A stretch of 64,000 nt of DNA from Clostridium omnivorum (GCF_026012015.1 NZ_BRXR01000001.1:2167501-2231500); one strand, 5' to 3'; counted from the first letter of the stretch, positions 27,932-36,950 are shown. Program-made: numbers and translations. Notes: a model not told the origin generated them from the letters alone.

Positions 27932-29182
27932 ATGAAATTTTTAGTCATAGGTGGTGGAGGAAGAGAACATGCTATAGCATGGAAGCTTGCACAGAGCCCC
28001 TTAGCAGAAAAGGTATATTGTGCACCAGGCAATGGTGGAACTAGCATAGAAGCTAAGTGTGAGAATATAAATATATCAGATACCAGCGAGCTAATAAAGT
28101 TTGCTCTTGAAAACAATATAGATATTACTGTAGTGGGACCAGAGGCTCCACTAGTTGATGGAGTTGTGGATGACTTTAAGGCACAGGGCTTAAAAATATT
28201 CGGGCCAGCTAAAGCTGCTGCAAGGCTTGAAGGTAGCAAGTCCTATTCAAAGGAATTCTGCAAAAAGTACAATGTTAAAACTGCAGCTTATGAGGAATTT
28301 GAAGATAGTGACAAAGCGGTAGAATATCTAAAGGGCTGCGGCTATCCAGTGGTTGTAAAAGCCGACGGACTAGCGGCTGGCAAAGGGGTTGCTATTTGTA
28401 AAGCCTTTGAAGAAGCTGAAGAGGCCGTTTTAAGCTTCATGGTTAAGGATATATTTAAGGGTGCTGGTAAAAAGATAATAATAGAGGAATTCCTAGAAGG
28501 AGTAGAGGCTTCAATTTTAGCTATAACAGATGGTAATGTTATTCTTCCATTTCTATCAGCTAAGGACCACAAGACTATATACGATAACAACGAAGGTCCA
28601 AATACTGGCGGCATGGGAGCCATATCACCCAATCCATATTGCACTGAAGAGGTATTAAATAGCTTCAAGGAACACATTATGCTTCCAACCCTTAAGGGTA
28701 TACAGGGTGAAAAGATGGATTATGTAGGAATTGTATTCTTTGGACTTATGATTACGAAAAAAGGTGTATACCTTTTAGAGTACAATGTACGTATGGGAGA
28801 TCCAGAAACCGAAGCCGTACTTCCACTAATGGAAAGTGACTTTGCTGAGCTTATAATTGAAGCTGTTAATAAGAGGCTAGAAGCATATAAGCTGCAGTGG
28901 AAAAATAAACACTGCTGCTCTGTAGTAGCTGCTTCAGCAGGATATCCAGGAAGCTATAAAACTGGATTTACAATAAAGGGTTTTGAAAACCTAGACAGCA
29001 AGGTTTTTGCTGCAGGAGCCAAAACTCAAAATGGAGAACTAGCTACTGCTGGAGGCAGAGTGCTTGCAGTATCTGCTATAGGCGACACCTTAGAGCAGGC
29101 TAGAGAAAATGCATATAGAGATATAAAGCATATAGAGTTTGAAGGAATTTATTATAGAAGTGATATTGGAAAAGTAAAATAG
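27932..29182 (+). CDS. purD: Phosphoribosylamine-glycine ligase (GAR synthetase)
   Basis: This 416-aa ATP-grasp enzyme begins MKFLVIGGGGREHAIAWKLA and has VVKADGLAAGKGV, NTGGMGA and NVRMGDPE. It ligates glycine to phosphoribosylamine. It is the last gene of the operon, 88 bp behind purH, with GAGGAGGATGTAAT upstream and a terminator downstream. Confidence 0.96.
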   Translation: MKFLVIGGGGREHAIAWKLAQSPLAEKVYCAPGNGGTSIEAKCENINISDTSELIKFALENNIDITVVGPEAPLVDGVVDDFKAQGLKIFGPAKAAARLEGSKSYSKEFCKKYNVKTAAYEEFEDSDKAVEYLKGCGYPVVVKADGLAAGKGVAICKAFEEAEEAVLSFMVKDIFKGAGKKIIIEEFLEGVEASILAITDGNVILPFLSAKDHKTIYDNNEGPNTGGMGAISPNPYCTEEVLNSFKEHIMLPTLKGIQGEKMDYVGIVFFGLMITKKGVYLLEYNVRMGDPETEAVLPLMESDFAELIIEAVNKRLEAYKLQWKNKHCCSVVAASAGYPGSYKTGFTIKGFENLDSKVFAAGAKTQNGELATAGGRVLAVSAIGDTLEQARENAYRDIKHIEFEGIYYRSDIGKVK

Positions 29183-29200
29183 AATTTTGCAGAAGATTAT

Positions 29201-29237
29201 AAAGCGATGGTAGTAGTATGTACTCACCATCGCTTTT
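29201..29237. terminator. Bidirectional terminator purD / metal-binding protein gene
   Basis: AAAGCGATGGT pairs with ACCATCGCTTT around a 14-nt loop. It serves purD on the plus strand and the convergent gene at 29245 on the minus strand. Confidence 0.82.
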
Positions 29238-29244
29238 AACAGTT

Positions 29245-29652
29245 TTAATAATATGGTCTAGGTCTTCTTCTTCTCCTTCTCCTTCTTCTTCCAATAAGCT
29301 CATTAAGAAGAAGTATAGTAATTAGGTCTCTTCCAAAAGGATTAAATCCAAATTGACGGTCTAATCTTTCATGGTCTTCATCTTCACCATGACCGTATTC
29401 ATCATCAAAGTCCTTCTCAACTTTTTTGTAAATTTCATCGCACATATGGTGCATGTGTTCATGGCTCGGGCAGCTCATAGTTCCATAAGCACCTTCATAC
29501 ATATCACAATGATGCTTTACATGAGGCATTATTCTTCCATATATTCTTGGATACATCATCTTAAGGTGTTCTTCTTCCATATCCATCATAGGTTGTTCGT
29601 ACATATCCATCATCATACAGTTCATACATGGCATATGTTGGTAATATTCCAC
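29245..29652 (-). CDS. Met/His/Cys-rich protein with polyarginine tail, spore-coat-like
   Basis: This 135-aa protein has an N-terminal half extremely rich in Met, His, Cys and Asp/Glu (CMNCMMMDMYEQPMMDMEEE, HVKHHCDM, HEHMHHMCDE) and ends in nine consecutive Arg followed by PRPYY. The motif YPRIYGRIMPHVKHHCD resembles small coat-associated proteins of endospore formers. Metal binding is plausible from composition, and the basic tail could bind polyanions. It starts at GTG 29652 with GGAGG upstream. It has its own transcript between terminators. The function is not known to me. Confidence 0.7.
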   Translation of the reverse strand: MEYYQHMPCMNCMMMDMYEQPMMDMEEEHLKMMYPRIYGRIMPHVKHHCDMYEGAYGTMSCPSHEHMHHMCDEIYKKVEKDFDDEYGHGEDEDHERLDRQFGFNPFGRDLITILLLNELIGRRRRRRRRRPRPYY

Positions 29653-29752
29653 AACAAAACCTCCAATTAATTGCTGTAATTAATCTCACAAAATATAATA
29701 TGAGTAGGCTTTGCAAATGGTTACATGTAGTTAATTAAAATTGTAAAGGTAA

Positions 29753-30304
29753 TTATAGATATAAATCCATTAAGATTTCATCATAAAAGTCGCCGTCTAT
29801 ATTAAAAAAGTTTTTGTGAAGCCCTACCTTTTGAAAGCCAAACTTTTCATATAGCTTAATGGCAGTTTCATTTCCAGCGCGAACTCCAAGACTTACATTT
29901 TTGATAGTACCGTTCTTTTTAGCAAAGCTTATTAATTCAGACATAACTTCACTGCCAATACCATTTGACCAGTATTCCTTTTTTACGGAAATAGCAACAT
30001 CGCCGTTATGAGCTATCCTTTTCCTGTTGGGAGTCATAATTCCAGCTATTGAAATGATATTATCATTTATAGCTCCAATAATCATAAGTGAATTAGAATC
30101 AGCATTTACATTTTTTATATGCTCCATTTCCTGCTCTACACTTAAGCGGAATTCACCTTTTCCAAACAATAGGTTGTTGCTTTCTCCGCCAACAGTATTA
30201 AGATACTGAATCATTTTTACAGCATCTTCTGTGGTTGGCTTTCTAAGTATTAGCGTATCACCGTTTTTTAGCTTAGTTTCTTTTAAAATAATTTGTACAT
30301 CCAC
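29753..30304 (-). CDS. GNAT-family N-acetyltransferase (RimJ/RimL-like)
   Basis: This 183-aa protein has the GNAT core: the acceptor strand ending VAISVKKEYWSNGIGSEVM, which holds the acetyl-CoA pyrophosphate loop (residues about 108-122), and the C-terminal GNETAIKLYEKFGFQKVG. Members acetylate amino groups of proteins or small molecules; the substrate is not predictable. The start is GTG 30304, with AGGGGTG 10 nt upstream. It lies 27 bp behind the MFS gene and may share its transcript. Confidence 0.85.
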   Translation of the reverse strand: MDVQIILKETKLKNGDTLILRKPTTEDAVKMIQYLNTVGGESNNLLFGKGEFRLSVEQEMEHIKNVNADSNSLMIIGAINDNIISIAGIMTPNRKRIAHNGDVAISVKKEYWSNGIGSEVMSELISFAKKNGTIKNVSLGVRAGNETAIKLYEKFGFQKVGLHKNFFNIDGDFYDEILMDLYL

Positions 30305-30331
30305 AATAATTACACCCCTTATAAAAAATAA

Positions 30332-31534
30332 TTACAATGCTTTAGTTGATTTGCAATCTATGCCAAGTCTGCTATCCATGTATTTTACAGCAAATAAAGT
30401 TAATATTGTCATTGAAGCAGCTAGTATAAGATTTGTAGTATATATATTGCTATGATCCTTCAGTATTCCCATAAAAGGAAAGGTAACAGCTACTGCAATA
30501 TTACATGCCAAGCTCTGGAAGGAGAGTATAGTAGCCCTCTTATCAGAGGATATATGCTTATTCATGTACTTAGTTATAACAGGTCTGTTAATACCTCTAG
30601 CTACCTGTTGAAGTAATATAGCAAATACACCAATCCATACTTTAAATATTCCCATAAGCAGGAAGGACGCTATCATCAGTAAGGCCATAAAGGTTAAAGT
30701 TTTTGGTTTAGTTTTGTCCATAATATATGAGCTTCTCTTTGAGAAAAAGGCTGCGGTTATATTAAAAATAAAGAATATGATACCAAAGTATTTTACAGGA
30801 ATTTTAACTGCTTCCATATAAGGCTGGTAGTACCAATAGCCAGCTCTGTAAAATATAAAGAATACCATGGAAAATAACACGATGGCCTTTAGCTTTTCAT
30901 GAGAAAGGACGTATTTTCCGCTTTCAATAATCTGCTTAAAATAGGTTTCTTCCTTTTCAGTTCCTTCTTCAAACATTGGAGGTTCTTTAAAACCCAAGGT
31001 AATCAGTGCTGTAATAATCATAAAGCCTATAGATATTATCATTGGCAAATATATATTGACCTCATATACAAAACCAGCAATAACGGAACCTATAGCTTGT
31101 GCATACAGGGCATAGGATCTAGCCTTTCCTTCTACCATCTGATATTCTTTCTCTTTACTCTCTGTTTTTAAAGAATCATAAATTAGTGCGCTGTCAGCTC
31201 CTGACTTAAAGGCTGCCCCCAGGCTGAAGGTAAGCTCTGCCAGTATGAAAACAAAATATACCTTTCCAGCTATATACATGCTTAGGCTTGCTGCCCAAAG
31301 TAATGCTCCTATAAAGATACTCTGCTTTCTTCCTATTCTATCTGCAACTGCTCCTGTAGGTACTTCAAATAATACAGTTCCTACTGCTGAAATAGACTGC
31401 AGAGCCATTATTTCAGTAAAGGATAGTCCCTTAGCAGTTAAATATAAAACTAGAATAGGACCAAGAATCAATAGCTCGGCAAAGGTTGAGTAGTAATAGT
31501 AAATTTTAGTGTTTCTTTCATATCCTTTGCTCAT
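30332..31534 (-). CDS. MFS transporter, probable multidrug efflux
   Basis: This 400-aa protein has about 12 hydrophobic helices and the MFS motif A in loop 2-3 (GAVADRIGRKQSIFIG, residues about 60-75). A charged central loop (about 195-212) separates the two halves. Such proteins export drugs or metabolites by proton antiport. A 130-nt structured leader with a terminator precedes it, suggesting induction by attenuation, as for some antibiotic efflux genes. The start ATG has AAGGGGGGATATAT upstream. Confidence 0.83.
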   Translation of the reverse strand: MSKGYERNTKIYYYYSTFAELLILGPILVLYLTAKGLSFTEIMALQSISAVGTVLFEVPTGAVADRIGRKQSIFIGALLWAASLSMYIAGKVYFVFILAELTFSLGAAFKSGADSALIYDSLKTESKEKEYQMVEGKARSYALYAQAIGSVIAGFVYEVNIYLPMIISIGFMIITALITLGFKEPPMFEEGTEKEETYFKQIIESGKYVLSHEKLKAIVLFSMVFFIFYRAGYWYYQPYMEAVKIPVKYFGIIFFIFNITAAFFSKRSSYIMDKTKPKTLTFMALLMIASFLLMGIFKVWIGVFAILLQQVARGINRPVITKYMNKHISSDKRATILSFQSLACNIAVAVTFPFMGILKDHSNIYTTNLILAASMTILTLFAVKYMDSRLGIDCKSTKAL

Positions 31535-31557
31535 ATATATCCCCCCTTAAAAATAAA

Positions 31558-31670
31558 AATAAAAAACCCCACAAAGTCACACTTAAGAAGTGACTCCGCA
31601 GGGTTAAAACTCTCTACGTGTAGGATGCATCCCTGTGCCGCTCGAAACTCTAGGCACACTCACCGTACAT
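31558..31670 (-). promoter_or_regulatory. Structured leader with intrinsic terminator before the MFS gene (class not recognised)
   Basis: On the minus strand an extended -10 TGGTATAAT (31673-31678) and TTGAAT 16 bp further up start an RNA with hairpin GTGCC/GGCAC, hairpin AGGGATGCATCCT and a terminator stem (AACCCTGCGGAGTCAC with its partner GTGTGACTTTGTGGGGTT), followed by a T-run. CAGGG ahead of the second hairpin can pair with CCCTG of the terminator, an antiterminator arrangement. This is a riboswitch- or attenuation-type control; I cannot name the class. Confidence 0.6.
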
Positions 31671-31706
31671 ATATTATACCATAATTTACAGTATATTCAA
31701 GACAAA

Positions 31707-32651
31707 TTAATTGAATTTTATTCTTGGATCAATTAATCTATAGCATATATCTGTAAAAAGGTTTGCTAGCATTATAACAAGGCACATTACAATACTTATA
31801 CCCATCATCATAGGATAATCTCTCATAAAAACTGCTTGATAGGATAATGGGCCAATCCCAGGATAGCCTAATACAATTTCTATAAAAAAGGACCCAGCAA
31901 AGATTTGAGGAATTGATAATCCTATAATAGTGGTAATTGGAAGCAGGGCATTTTTAAAAGCATGTTTATAGATAACTTTATTTTCCTTAAGTCCCTTTGC
32001 TCTAGCTGTTCTTACATAATCCTGTAAAATTACATCCAGCATGCTTGAACGAGTGTACTTAATAAGAGTTGCTAGATTGATTAGAATAGTTATTAAATAT
32101 GGGAGTATAAGATGATTCATAGTATTGCTGTATTTTAAGAAGTTCCAGTTTCTGTGCCTAGCAAATATATCAAATACTGTACTGTTATAGGTAAAAAAGT
32201 ACTTAGAGGTAACTGCTAGTGCAAAAGCTGGTACTGATATTCCTATTAGTGAAATTACATTAAAAAGGGTATCAAAAAAAGAATACTTTTTACAGGCTGA
32301 TTTTATGCCTATGGGTATAGCAATTATAAGGCTTATTAAAAAAGAAATTATATTAAGCTTAAGGGTGTTCTTTAGGCATGGACCAATAACGGAGTTAATA
32401 GAAGTTCCAGTGGCAAAGGAATTTCCAAGATTGCCTTTTAAAAGCCCCATAACCCAATATTTAAACTGAGCAGCATTGGATTCATCCAAATGCAATTTAT
32501 GCCTTATTGCTATTTTATCTTCAAGAGGTATAGGCCCTTGGGCAGAAGCAAAGTCAGCAGGGAGTGAGACATAAAAAAAGAAAAGAACCATTATAGTACT
32601 TACAAGCACAAGTATTAAAATTTTAAGTTTTTTAAATAAATAATTAAGCAT
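31707..32651 (-). CDS. ABC transporter permease, DppB/OppB family (isolated)
   Basis: This 314-aa protein has an N-terminal helix, an extracellular segment with the typical early sequence of OppB proteins (IAIRHKLHLDE) and five more helices. The EAA-loop reads YVRTARAKGLKENKVIYKHA. Family members form half of the channel of dipeptide/oligopeptide or nickel ABC importers. No partner permease, ATPase or binding protein lies next to it: neighbours are an MFS gene and a sulphate-type carrier. It may work with components encoded elsewhere or be a remnant of a lost operon. Confidence 0.85.
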   Translation of the reverse strand: MLNYLFKKLKILILVLVSTIMVLFFFYVSLPADFASAQGPIPLEDKIAIRHKLHLDESNAAQFKYWVMGLLKGNLGNSFATGTSINSVIGPCLKNTLKLNIISFLISLIIAIPIGIKSACKKYSFFDTLFNVISLIGISVPAFALAVTSKYFFTYNSTVFDIFARHRNWNFLKYSNTMNHLILPYLITILINLATLIKYTRSSMLDVILQDYVRTARAKGLKENKVIYKHAFKNALLPITTIIGLSIPQIFAGSFFIEIVLGYPGIGPLSYQAVFMRDYPMMMGISIVMCLVIMLANLFTDICYRLIDPRIKFN

Positions 32652-32810
32652 TTAATCACCTTCAATCGAATTGAAAATAATCTAGACACTTAAAGTCTAT
32701 TAATATTATTTGAGAAATATAACTAAATAAGCGTTTTGTAAGATAAGTTTAAGAATGAACTGAAGAATAGAATTTTTAGCAGAAGTAAAGAACCTTTATA
32801 TTTAAAAAGA

Positions 32811-32853
32811 AAAAGGACCAAAACCGAGGTGTGCGTGGGGTTTTGGTCCTTTT
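32811..32853. terminator. Strong bidirectional hairpin terminator
   Basis: AAAAGGACCAAAACC pairs with GGTTTTGGTCCTTTT (15 bp, 13-nt loop). It stands alone in the 500-bp gap 32652-33151, with no gene ending nearby; that gap holds no ORF I would accept. It may mark the end of a gene since lost. Confidence 0.75.
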
Positions 32854-33097
32854 AGGGGAAGATATTCTTTCTATGCAAAGAATTTAATTCGGAAGAGTGC
32901 AAAAATAATCCAACAATTATTGTGATAGCTCTTTCAAAATTAAAATACATCTAACAATATAAATAATAGCAGAAGTTTGTCATAAAATCAAGAATTTTTA
33001 CGAATATTATACATAAAAAATCAAAAATAGTTTGTTAAAATACGAACTATTTGATGAATAATGATGATTATGCATAGATGTTTTCGTATATTGTAAA

Positions 33098-33132
33098 AAA
33101 ATGGAGTTCATCAGCGTTGATGAACTCCATTT
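33098..33132 (-). terminator. Terminator of the SulP gene
   Basis: AAATGGAGTTCATCA and TGATGAACTCCATTT form a 15-bp stem with loop GCGT. On the minus strand it is followed by TTTTTTAC. It lies 20 bp behind the SulP stop. Confidence 0.88.
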
Positions 33133-33151
33133 ATAATTTAATAATAAATAT

Positions 33152-34828
33152 TTAGCCTACTTCTTCAAGCGCTTCATCAGTATCAACATGCTCAAGAATA
33201 TAATTGGCTCTCTTTATAGACTTGTTTATAGTTCTACATATATTTTCTTTTCCAATAATGTCGATAAAACCATATTTTTTAAGCATATTATAAGGTTGAT
33301 CTGGAAGACCCATTAAAATTAGTTTTGTATTACGCTTCTTACATAAATCATACAGTGTTTCCAATGAATGAAACGCAGTTGCATCCATAGCAGGAACATT
33401 ATTCATCTTTATTATAAGAACTTTAACAGAAAAATTCATTTCTCTCATAACATTTACAAACTTATCTGCAGCACCAAAGAAGAAAGGACCACTAATTTCA
33501 TAGAGAGATATATGTTCAGGAGTTTTTATTTCTGCTAGGAATTCATTTGCATCTACGTCCTCGTTACTGTCTAAAATATATTTAACCTCTGCAACATCAG
33601 ACATTCTCTTCATAAACAAGAAGGAAGCAAGCACAATACCTACGCCGATAGCAGTTACAAGGTCGAAGAAAATGGTTAGAGAAAAGGTAACTAGAAAAAC
33701 TACAGCATCACTTTTAGGTGCTCTGCGTAATCTTCCGAAGACCTCCCACTCGCCCATGTTGTAGGAAACCATTATTAGTATTGCAGCCAAGGTTGTCATA
33801 GGTACAAGCTTCATATAAGGTAAAAATATAATCATTATAAATAGAAGCACTACAGAATGAACTATTCCTGCTACAGGAGTTCTACCACCATTTTTTATGT
33901 TGGCAGCTGTTCTTGCTATTGCACCTGTGACTGGAATGCCTCCGAAAAGTGCAGAGCAAATATTCGCTGCACCTTGAGCAACAAGTTCCATATTAGAACG
34001 GTGTTTGCCTCCTACCATTCCATCTGCAACTACTGCGGAAAGTAAGGACTCTACAGCAGCCAGTACAGCAATGGTTATTCCAGGAAATATAAGGCTTCTA
34101 ATCATATTCATGTCCATATTAGGTACAGTCAATTTAGGAAGAGAGCCTGAAATACTTCCAAATCTACTTCCAATAGTATCAATTGGAAGCTTGAAAACTG
34201 AAGTTATAACTGTTGCTGCAATTATTGCAATTAGAGTTCCAGGGATTTTTTTATTAACCTTAGGCCAAAGAAGTATTATGCCAAGGGAAAATAAGCCCAC
34301 CATAAGATTTGTATAATTGATAGTATTCATGTGATTAAAATATGAAATCCATTTTGGTAAAAATTCTGAAGGTACTTTGCTGATTTTTAGACCAAAGAAG
34401 TCAGTAATTTGAGTTGAAAAGATTGTTATAGCTATACCTGAGGTAAAGCCTGAAGTTATAGGGTACGGTATATATTTTATCATGCTCCCTATTTTTAAAA
34501 GTCCCATGATAATTAGGAAGATACCTGCAATTAGAGTTGCTATGATAAGTCCTTGAAGACCGTGAGCTTCAATTATGCCAAACACTATTATTATAAATGC
34601 TCCGGTTGGTCCCCCAATTTGAACTCTGCTTCCCCCAAGAAAGGATATTATGAAACCTCCTATCACAGCGGTATGAAGGCCCTTTTCAGGTGAAACTCCT
34701 GAGGCGATTGCTAGAGCTATTGACAGCGGAAAGGCAATTATAGCTACAATAATTCCTGCAGCTATGTCCTTAAAAAATTGCTCTTTTGAGTAGTTTTTTA
34801 GACAGGTAAACAGTTTTGGAACGAACAA
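33152..34828 (-). CDS. SulP-family anion transporter with C-terminal STAS domain
   Basis: This protein of about 558 aa has an N-terminal cytoplasmic part, 10-14 hydrophobic helices with family motifs (FPLSIALAIASGVSPEKGLH, then GGSRVQIGGPTGAF) and a STAS domain at about 430-545 (PFFFGAADKF, MNNVPAMDATAFHSLETL). SulP members carry sulphate, bicarbonate or dicarboxylates. I start at TTG 34828 (LFVPKLF), since AAGGAGG lies 9 nt upstream on the minus strand; the longer ORF from 34900 adds 24 residues without a ribosome site. Confidence 0.9.
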   Translation of the reverse strand: MFVPKLFTCLKNYSKEQFFKDIAAGIIVAIIAFPLSIALAIASGVSPEKGLHTAVIGGFIISFLGGSRVQIGGPTGAFIIIVFGIIEAHGLQGLIIATLIAGIFLIIMGLLKIGSMIKYIPYPITSGFTSGIAITIFSTQITDFFGLKISKVPSEFLPKWISYFNHMNTINYTNLMVGLFSLGIILLWPKVNKKIPGTLIAIIAATVITSVFKLPIDTIGSRFGSISGSLPKLTVPNMDMNMIRSLIFPGITIAVLAAVESLLSAVVADGMVGGKHRSNMELVAQGAANICSALFGGIPVTGAIARTAANIKNGGRTPVAGIVHSVVLLFIMIIFLPYMKLVPMTTLAAILIMVSYNMGEWEVFGRLRRAPKSDAVVFLVTFSLTIFFDLVTAIGVGIVLASFLFMKRMSDVAEVKYILDSNEDVDANEFLAEIKTPEHISLYEISGPFFFGAADKFVNVMREMNFSVKVLIIKMNNVPAMDATAFHSLETLYDLCKKRNTKLILMGLPDQPYNMLKKYGFIDIIGKENICRTINKSIKRANYILEHVDTDEALEEVG

Positions 34829-35066
34829 AGTAGATTCCTCCTTATATAAAAATCTATTAACATTTAGTATTCGAATATTAGTTCTTAAAAATAATAACAC
34901 AAATTACGACATTTTACAACGGTTTGGTAAAAGTTAATTTCTTAACATAGGAAGCACATAATATAGCAACTTAAGGGAGAATGTGACATAATATGCCTAT
35001 TTGTTTGATTTTTATCAATCTATTGTGTTAAAATTAGGATATTATTTGATGATGAGGGGAAAGAAT

Positions 35067-36086
35067 ATGAGAACAAGAGAAAGATCATGGAAAATATATG
35101 CTTTATATAATCTTGCTAGATATGTTTTTTTAAAGCTTGATAGTGAATATTGCAATAAAATAGAAAAGTCAGGAATTACCCTTCCTCAGCTTAGAATACT
35201 ATGGATTACAAAATGCTTTCCGGGTATATCTCTAGGTGAAATAGCAAAAATAGGGTGCTGGTCTTCTCCTACAGTTACAAAAATGCTGAAAACTCTTATG
35301 GCTAAAGGATTAATAGTGGAAGAAATCCATGATGATAAGAGACTTTATAAATTAATTGTAACAGAAGAAGGAAATAGGTTTATTAACTTAAATAAGATGA
35401 AAAAGGGAGATGAATTTCTTCTTTTCAAAATAGCACATAAGATTTCCAAAGAAGATATAGATAGACTAGTAAATTATTTTGAAAAAATTTTCATATGTGA
35501 TAATAATAAAATATTATTATCCTACATTCAGCTTGTAAATATGGATGAGCTAAATATTGACTATGAGGGTTTTGATATAGAAGAAAAAGAAAATATTAAA
35601 AAGATTGTAAAGTTTTATAATCTTTTAAGAGCGTTTATATTAGATATAGAGGGCGAACATAGACAATACCTTATGAAGCTGGACTTAACTTATCCTCAAT
35701 CTAGAGCGCTTTGGATAATTAAAGCATTTCCTGGACTTACATCTATACAGCTCAGTGAGATTGGATTTTGGTCTCCATCTACAGCTAATGTAATAGTTAA
35801 GAATCTGTATTCAAAGGAATTTATCTATAAAGAAAAGTCTGTCTTAAAGAATTCACTTTATCTTTATATAACAGAAAAAGGTGAAGATATTATCTTAAGG
35901 GACTTTGAGGAAGATATAAAGAGCTTGTCAATAGCTAAAAAAGTAGATAGGCAGCCTTTTAATGATTTAGAAGGAATTAATATTATACTTGATAAAGTTA
36001 ATAAGGTAATCGGAAATGAAAAAGTAGAAGCGTACGTAAGGACAACATTTTCAGTTATTGAAAATAGATTCTATTATAATGAGTAA
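35067..36086 (+). CDS. Regulator with two tandem MarR-type winged-helix domains
   Basis: This 339-aa protein has two homologous halves. ITLPQLRILWITKCFPGISL with WSSPTVTKMLKTL is in half 1; LTYPQSRALWIIKAFPGLTS with WSPSTANVIVKNL is in half 2. Each has the MarR recognition-helix region and wing. MarR proteins normally dimerise, so this may act as a single-chain pseudo-dimer. The start is ATG 35067 behind GAGGGGAAAGA. It is divergent from the SulP gene and could regulate it; the target is unknown. Confidence 0.8.
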   Translation: MRTRERSWKIYALYNLARYVFLKLDSEYCNKIEKSGITLPQLRILWITKCFPGISLGEIAKIGCWSSPTVTKMLKTLMAKGLIVEEIHDDKRLYKLIVTEEGNRFINLNKMKKGDEFLLFKIAHKISKEDIDRLVNYFEKIFICDNNKILLSYIQLVNMDELNIDYEGFDIEEKENIKKIVKFYNLLRAFILDIEGEHRQYLMKLDLTYPQSRALWIIKAFPGLTSIQLSEIGFWSPSTANVIVKNLYSKEFIYKEKSVLKNSLYLYITEKGEDIILRDFEEDIKSLSIAKKVDRQPFNDLEGINIILDKVNKVIGNEKVEAYVRTTFSVIENRFYYNE

Positions 36087-36164
36087 TACAAATTTGGGAG
36101 AATAATAAGTATGTAAAATTGAATGCTATTTGTATATATGTAGTGATTGGAGGCAACTTACAGT

Positions 36165-36806
36165 ATGAGATTATATTTAACTAGGCACGGACAAACTGAA
36201 TGGAATCTTGAAAGAAGAATGCAGGGATGGAAGGACTCACCGCTGACTGAACTTGGAATTAGTAATGCCAAAGCACTAGGAAAGCATTTAAAGGATGTTA
36301 ATTTTTCTGAAATTTATTCAAGCTCTGTACAAAGGGCTGTAAGAACTGCAGAACTTGTAAGAGGAGATAAAGACATTCCCATAATACTTGATGACAATTT
36401 AAGAGAGATAGGTGTAGGTGATTGGGAAGGCCAGGTAGTGGAAGATATTAAGCAAAACTATGCTGAAGAATATGGTAACTTTTGGAAAAAACCACATCTT
36501 TATAAGCGTGATAATGTTGAAACCTTTCATGATGTTCAAGAAAGAGCTGTTAAGGTTGTTAAAGAGATAGTTGAGAAGCATAAGGGTACTGATGATAATG
36601 TACTGATTGTTACTCATACAATAACGCTTAAGTCCATAATGGCTTATTTTGAAGGAAGAGATATTGAAAAATTGTGGGAACCGCCATATATATATGATAC
36701 AAGTCTTAGTCTTGTTGAGATAACAGAGGAAGGTGCAAAAATCCTGCTTCATGGAGACGTTGCTCATTTAGAAGAGCTTGTGAAAATAAGTTATTTAGTG
36801 AAATAA
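36165..36806 (+). CDS. Histidine phosphatase (phosphoglycerate mutase-like)
   Basis: This 213-aa protein carries the phosphohistidine motif TRHGQTEWNLERRMQGWKDS at its N-terminus, the second Arg/Glu (LREIGVGDWEGQ) and the catalytic His in VTHTITLKSIM. It belongs to the cofactor-dependent PGM/CobC/GpmB family, where most short members are broad phosphatases. The start is ATG 36165 with GGAGG 11 nt upstream; the ORF can be extended to TTG 36147, across that site. Confidence 0.87.
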   Translation: MRLYLTRHGQTEWNLERRMQGWKDSPLTELGISNAKALGKHLKDVNFSEIYSSSVQRAVRTAELVRGDKDIPIILDDNLREIGVGDWEGQVVEDIKQNYAEEYGNFWKKPHLYKRDNVETFHDVQERAVKVVKEIVEKHKGTDDNVLIVTHTITLKSIMAYFEGRDIEKLWEPPYIYDTSLSLVEITEEGAKILLHGDVAHLEELVKISYLVK

Positions 36807-36841
36807 AAAATTGTATATGTTTATTTTTTATAAAAATTTGA

Positions 36842-36847
36842 TATAAT
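36842..36847 (+). promoter_or_regulatory. -10 box of the antisense antitoxin RNA
   Basis: TATAAT is preceded by TGA, an extended -10 (TGnTATAAT). No good -35 hexamer is seen at 17 bp. It would start a plus-strand RNA near 36854 that ends at the terminator at 36951-36993. Confidence 0.5.
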
Positions 36848-36865
36848 ATAAGTAAGAAATGCAGA

Positions 36866-36895
36866 AAATAAAAATAGGGTGTTCGAGCACCCTAT
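36866..36895 (-). terminator. Terminator of the toxin mRNA
   Basis: ATAGGGTG and CACCCTAT form an 8-bp stem (36874-36895). On the minus strand it is followed by TTTTTATTTTC. It would end the toxin transcript about 100 nt behind its stop codon. Confidence 0.7.
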
Positions 36896-36950
36896 AGTAT
36901 ACAATTCTAGTTGCTTAGGCAGCTGGTATCACTATTAAATTTAATACTTA

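Noticed and set aside
29371-29670. Plus-strand ORF opposite the Met/His-rich gene
   Set aside because: It mirrors the unusual codon composition of the minus-strand gene and has no ribosome site, while the minus-strand gene has GGAGG and a terminator.
31558-31670. Guanidine-I (ykkC) riboswitch before the MFS gene
   Set aside because: CTAGAGTTTCG superficially resembles the ykkC start, but the other conserved blocks of that class are absent.
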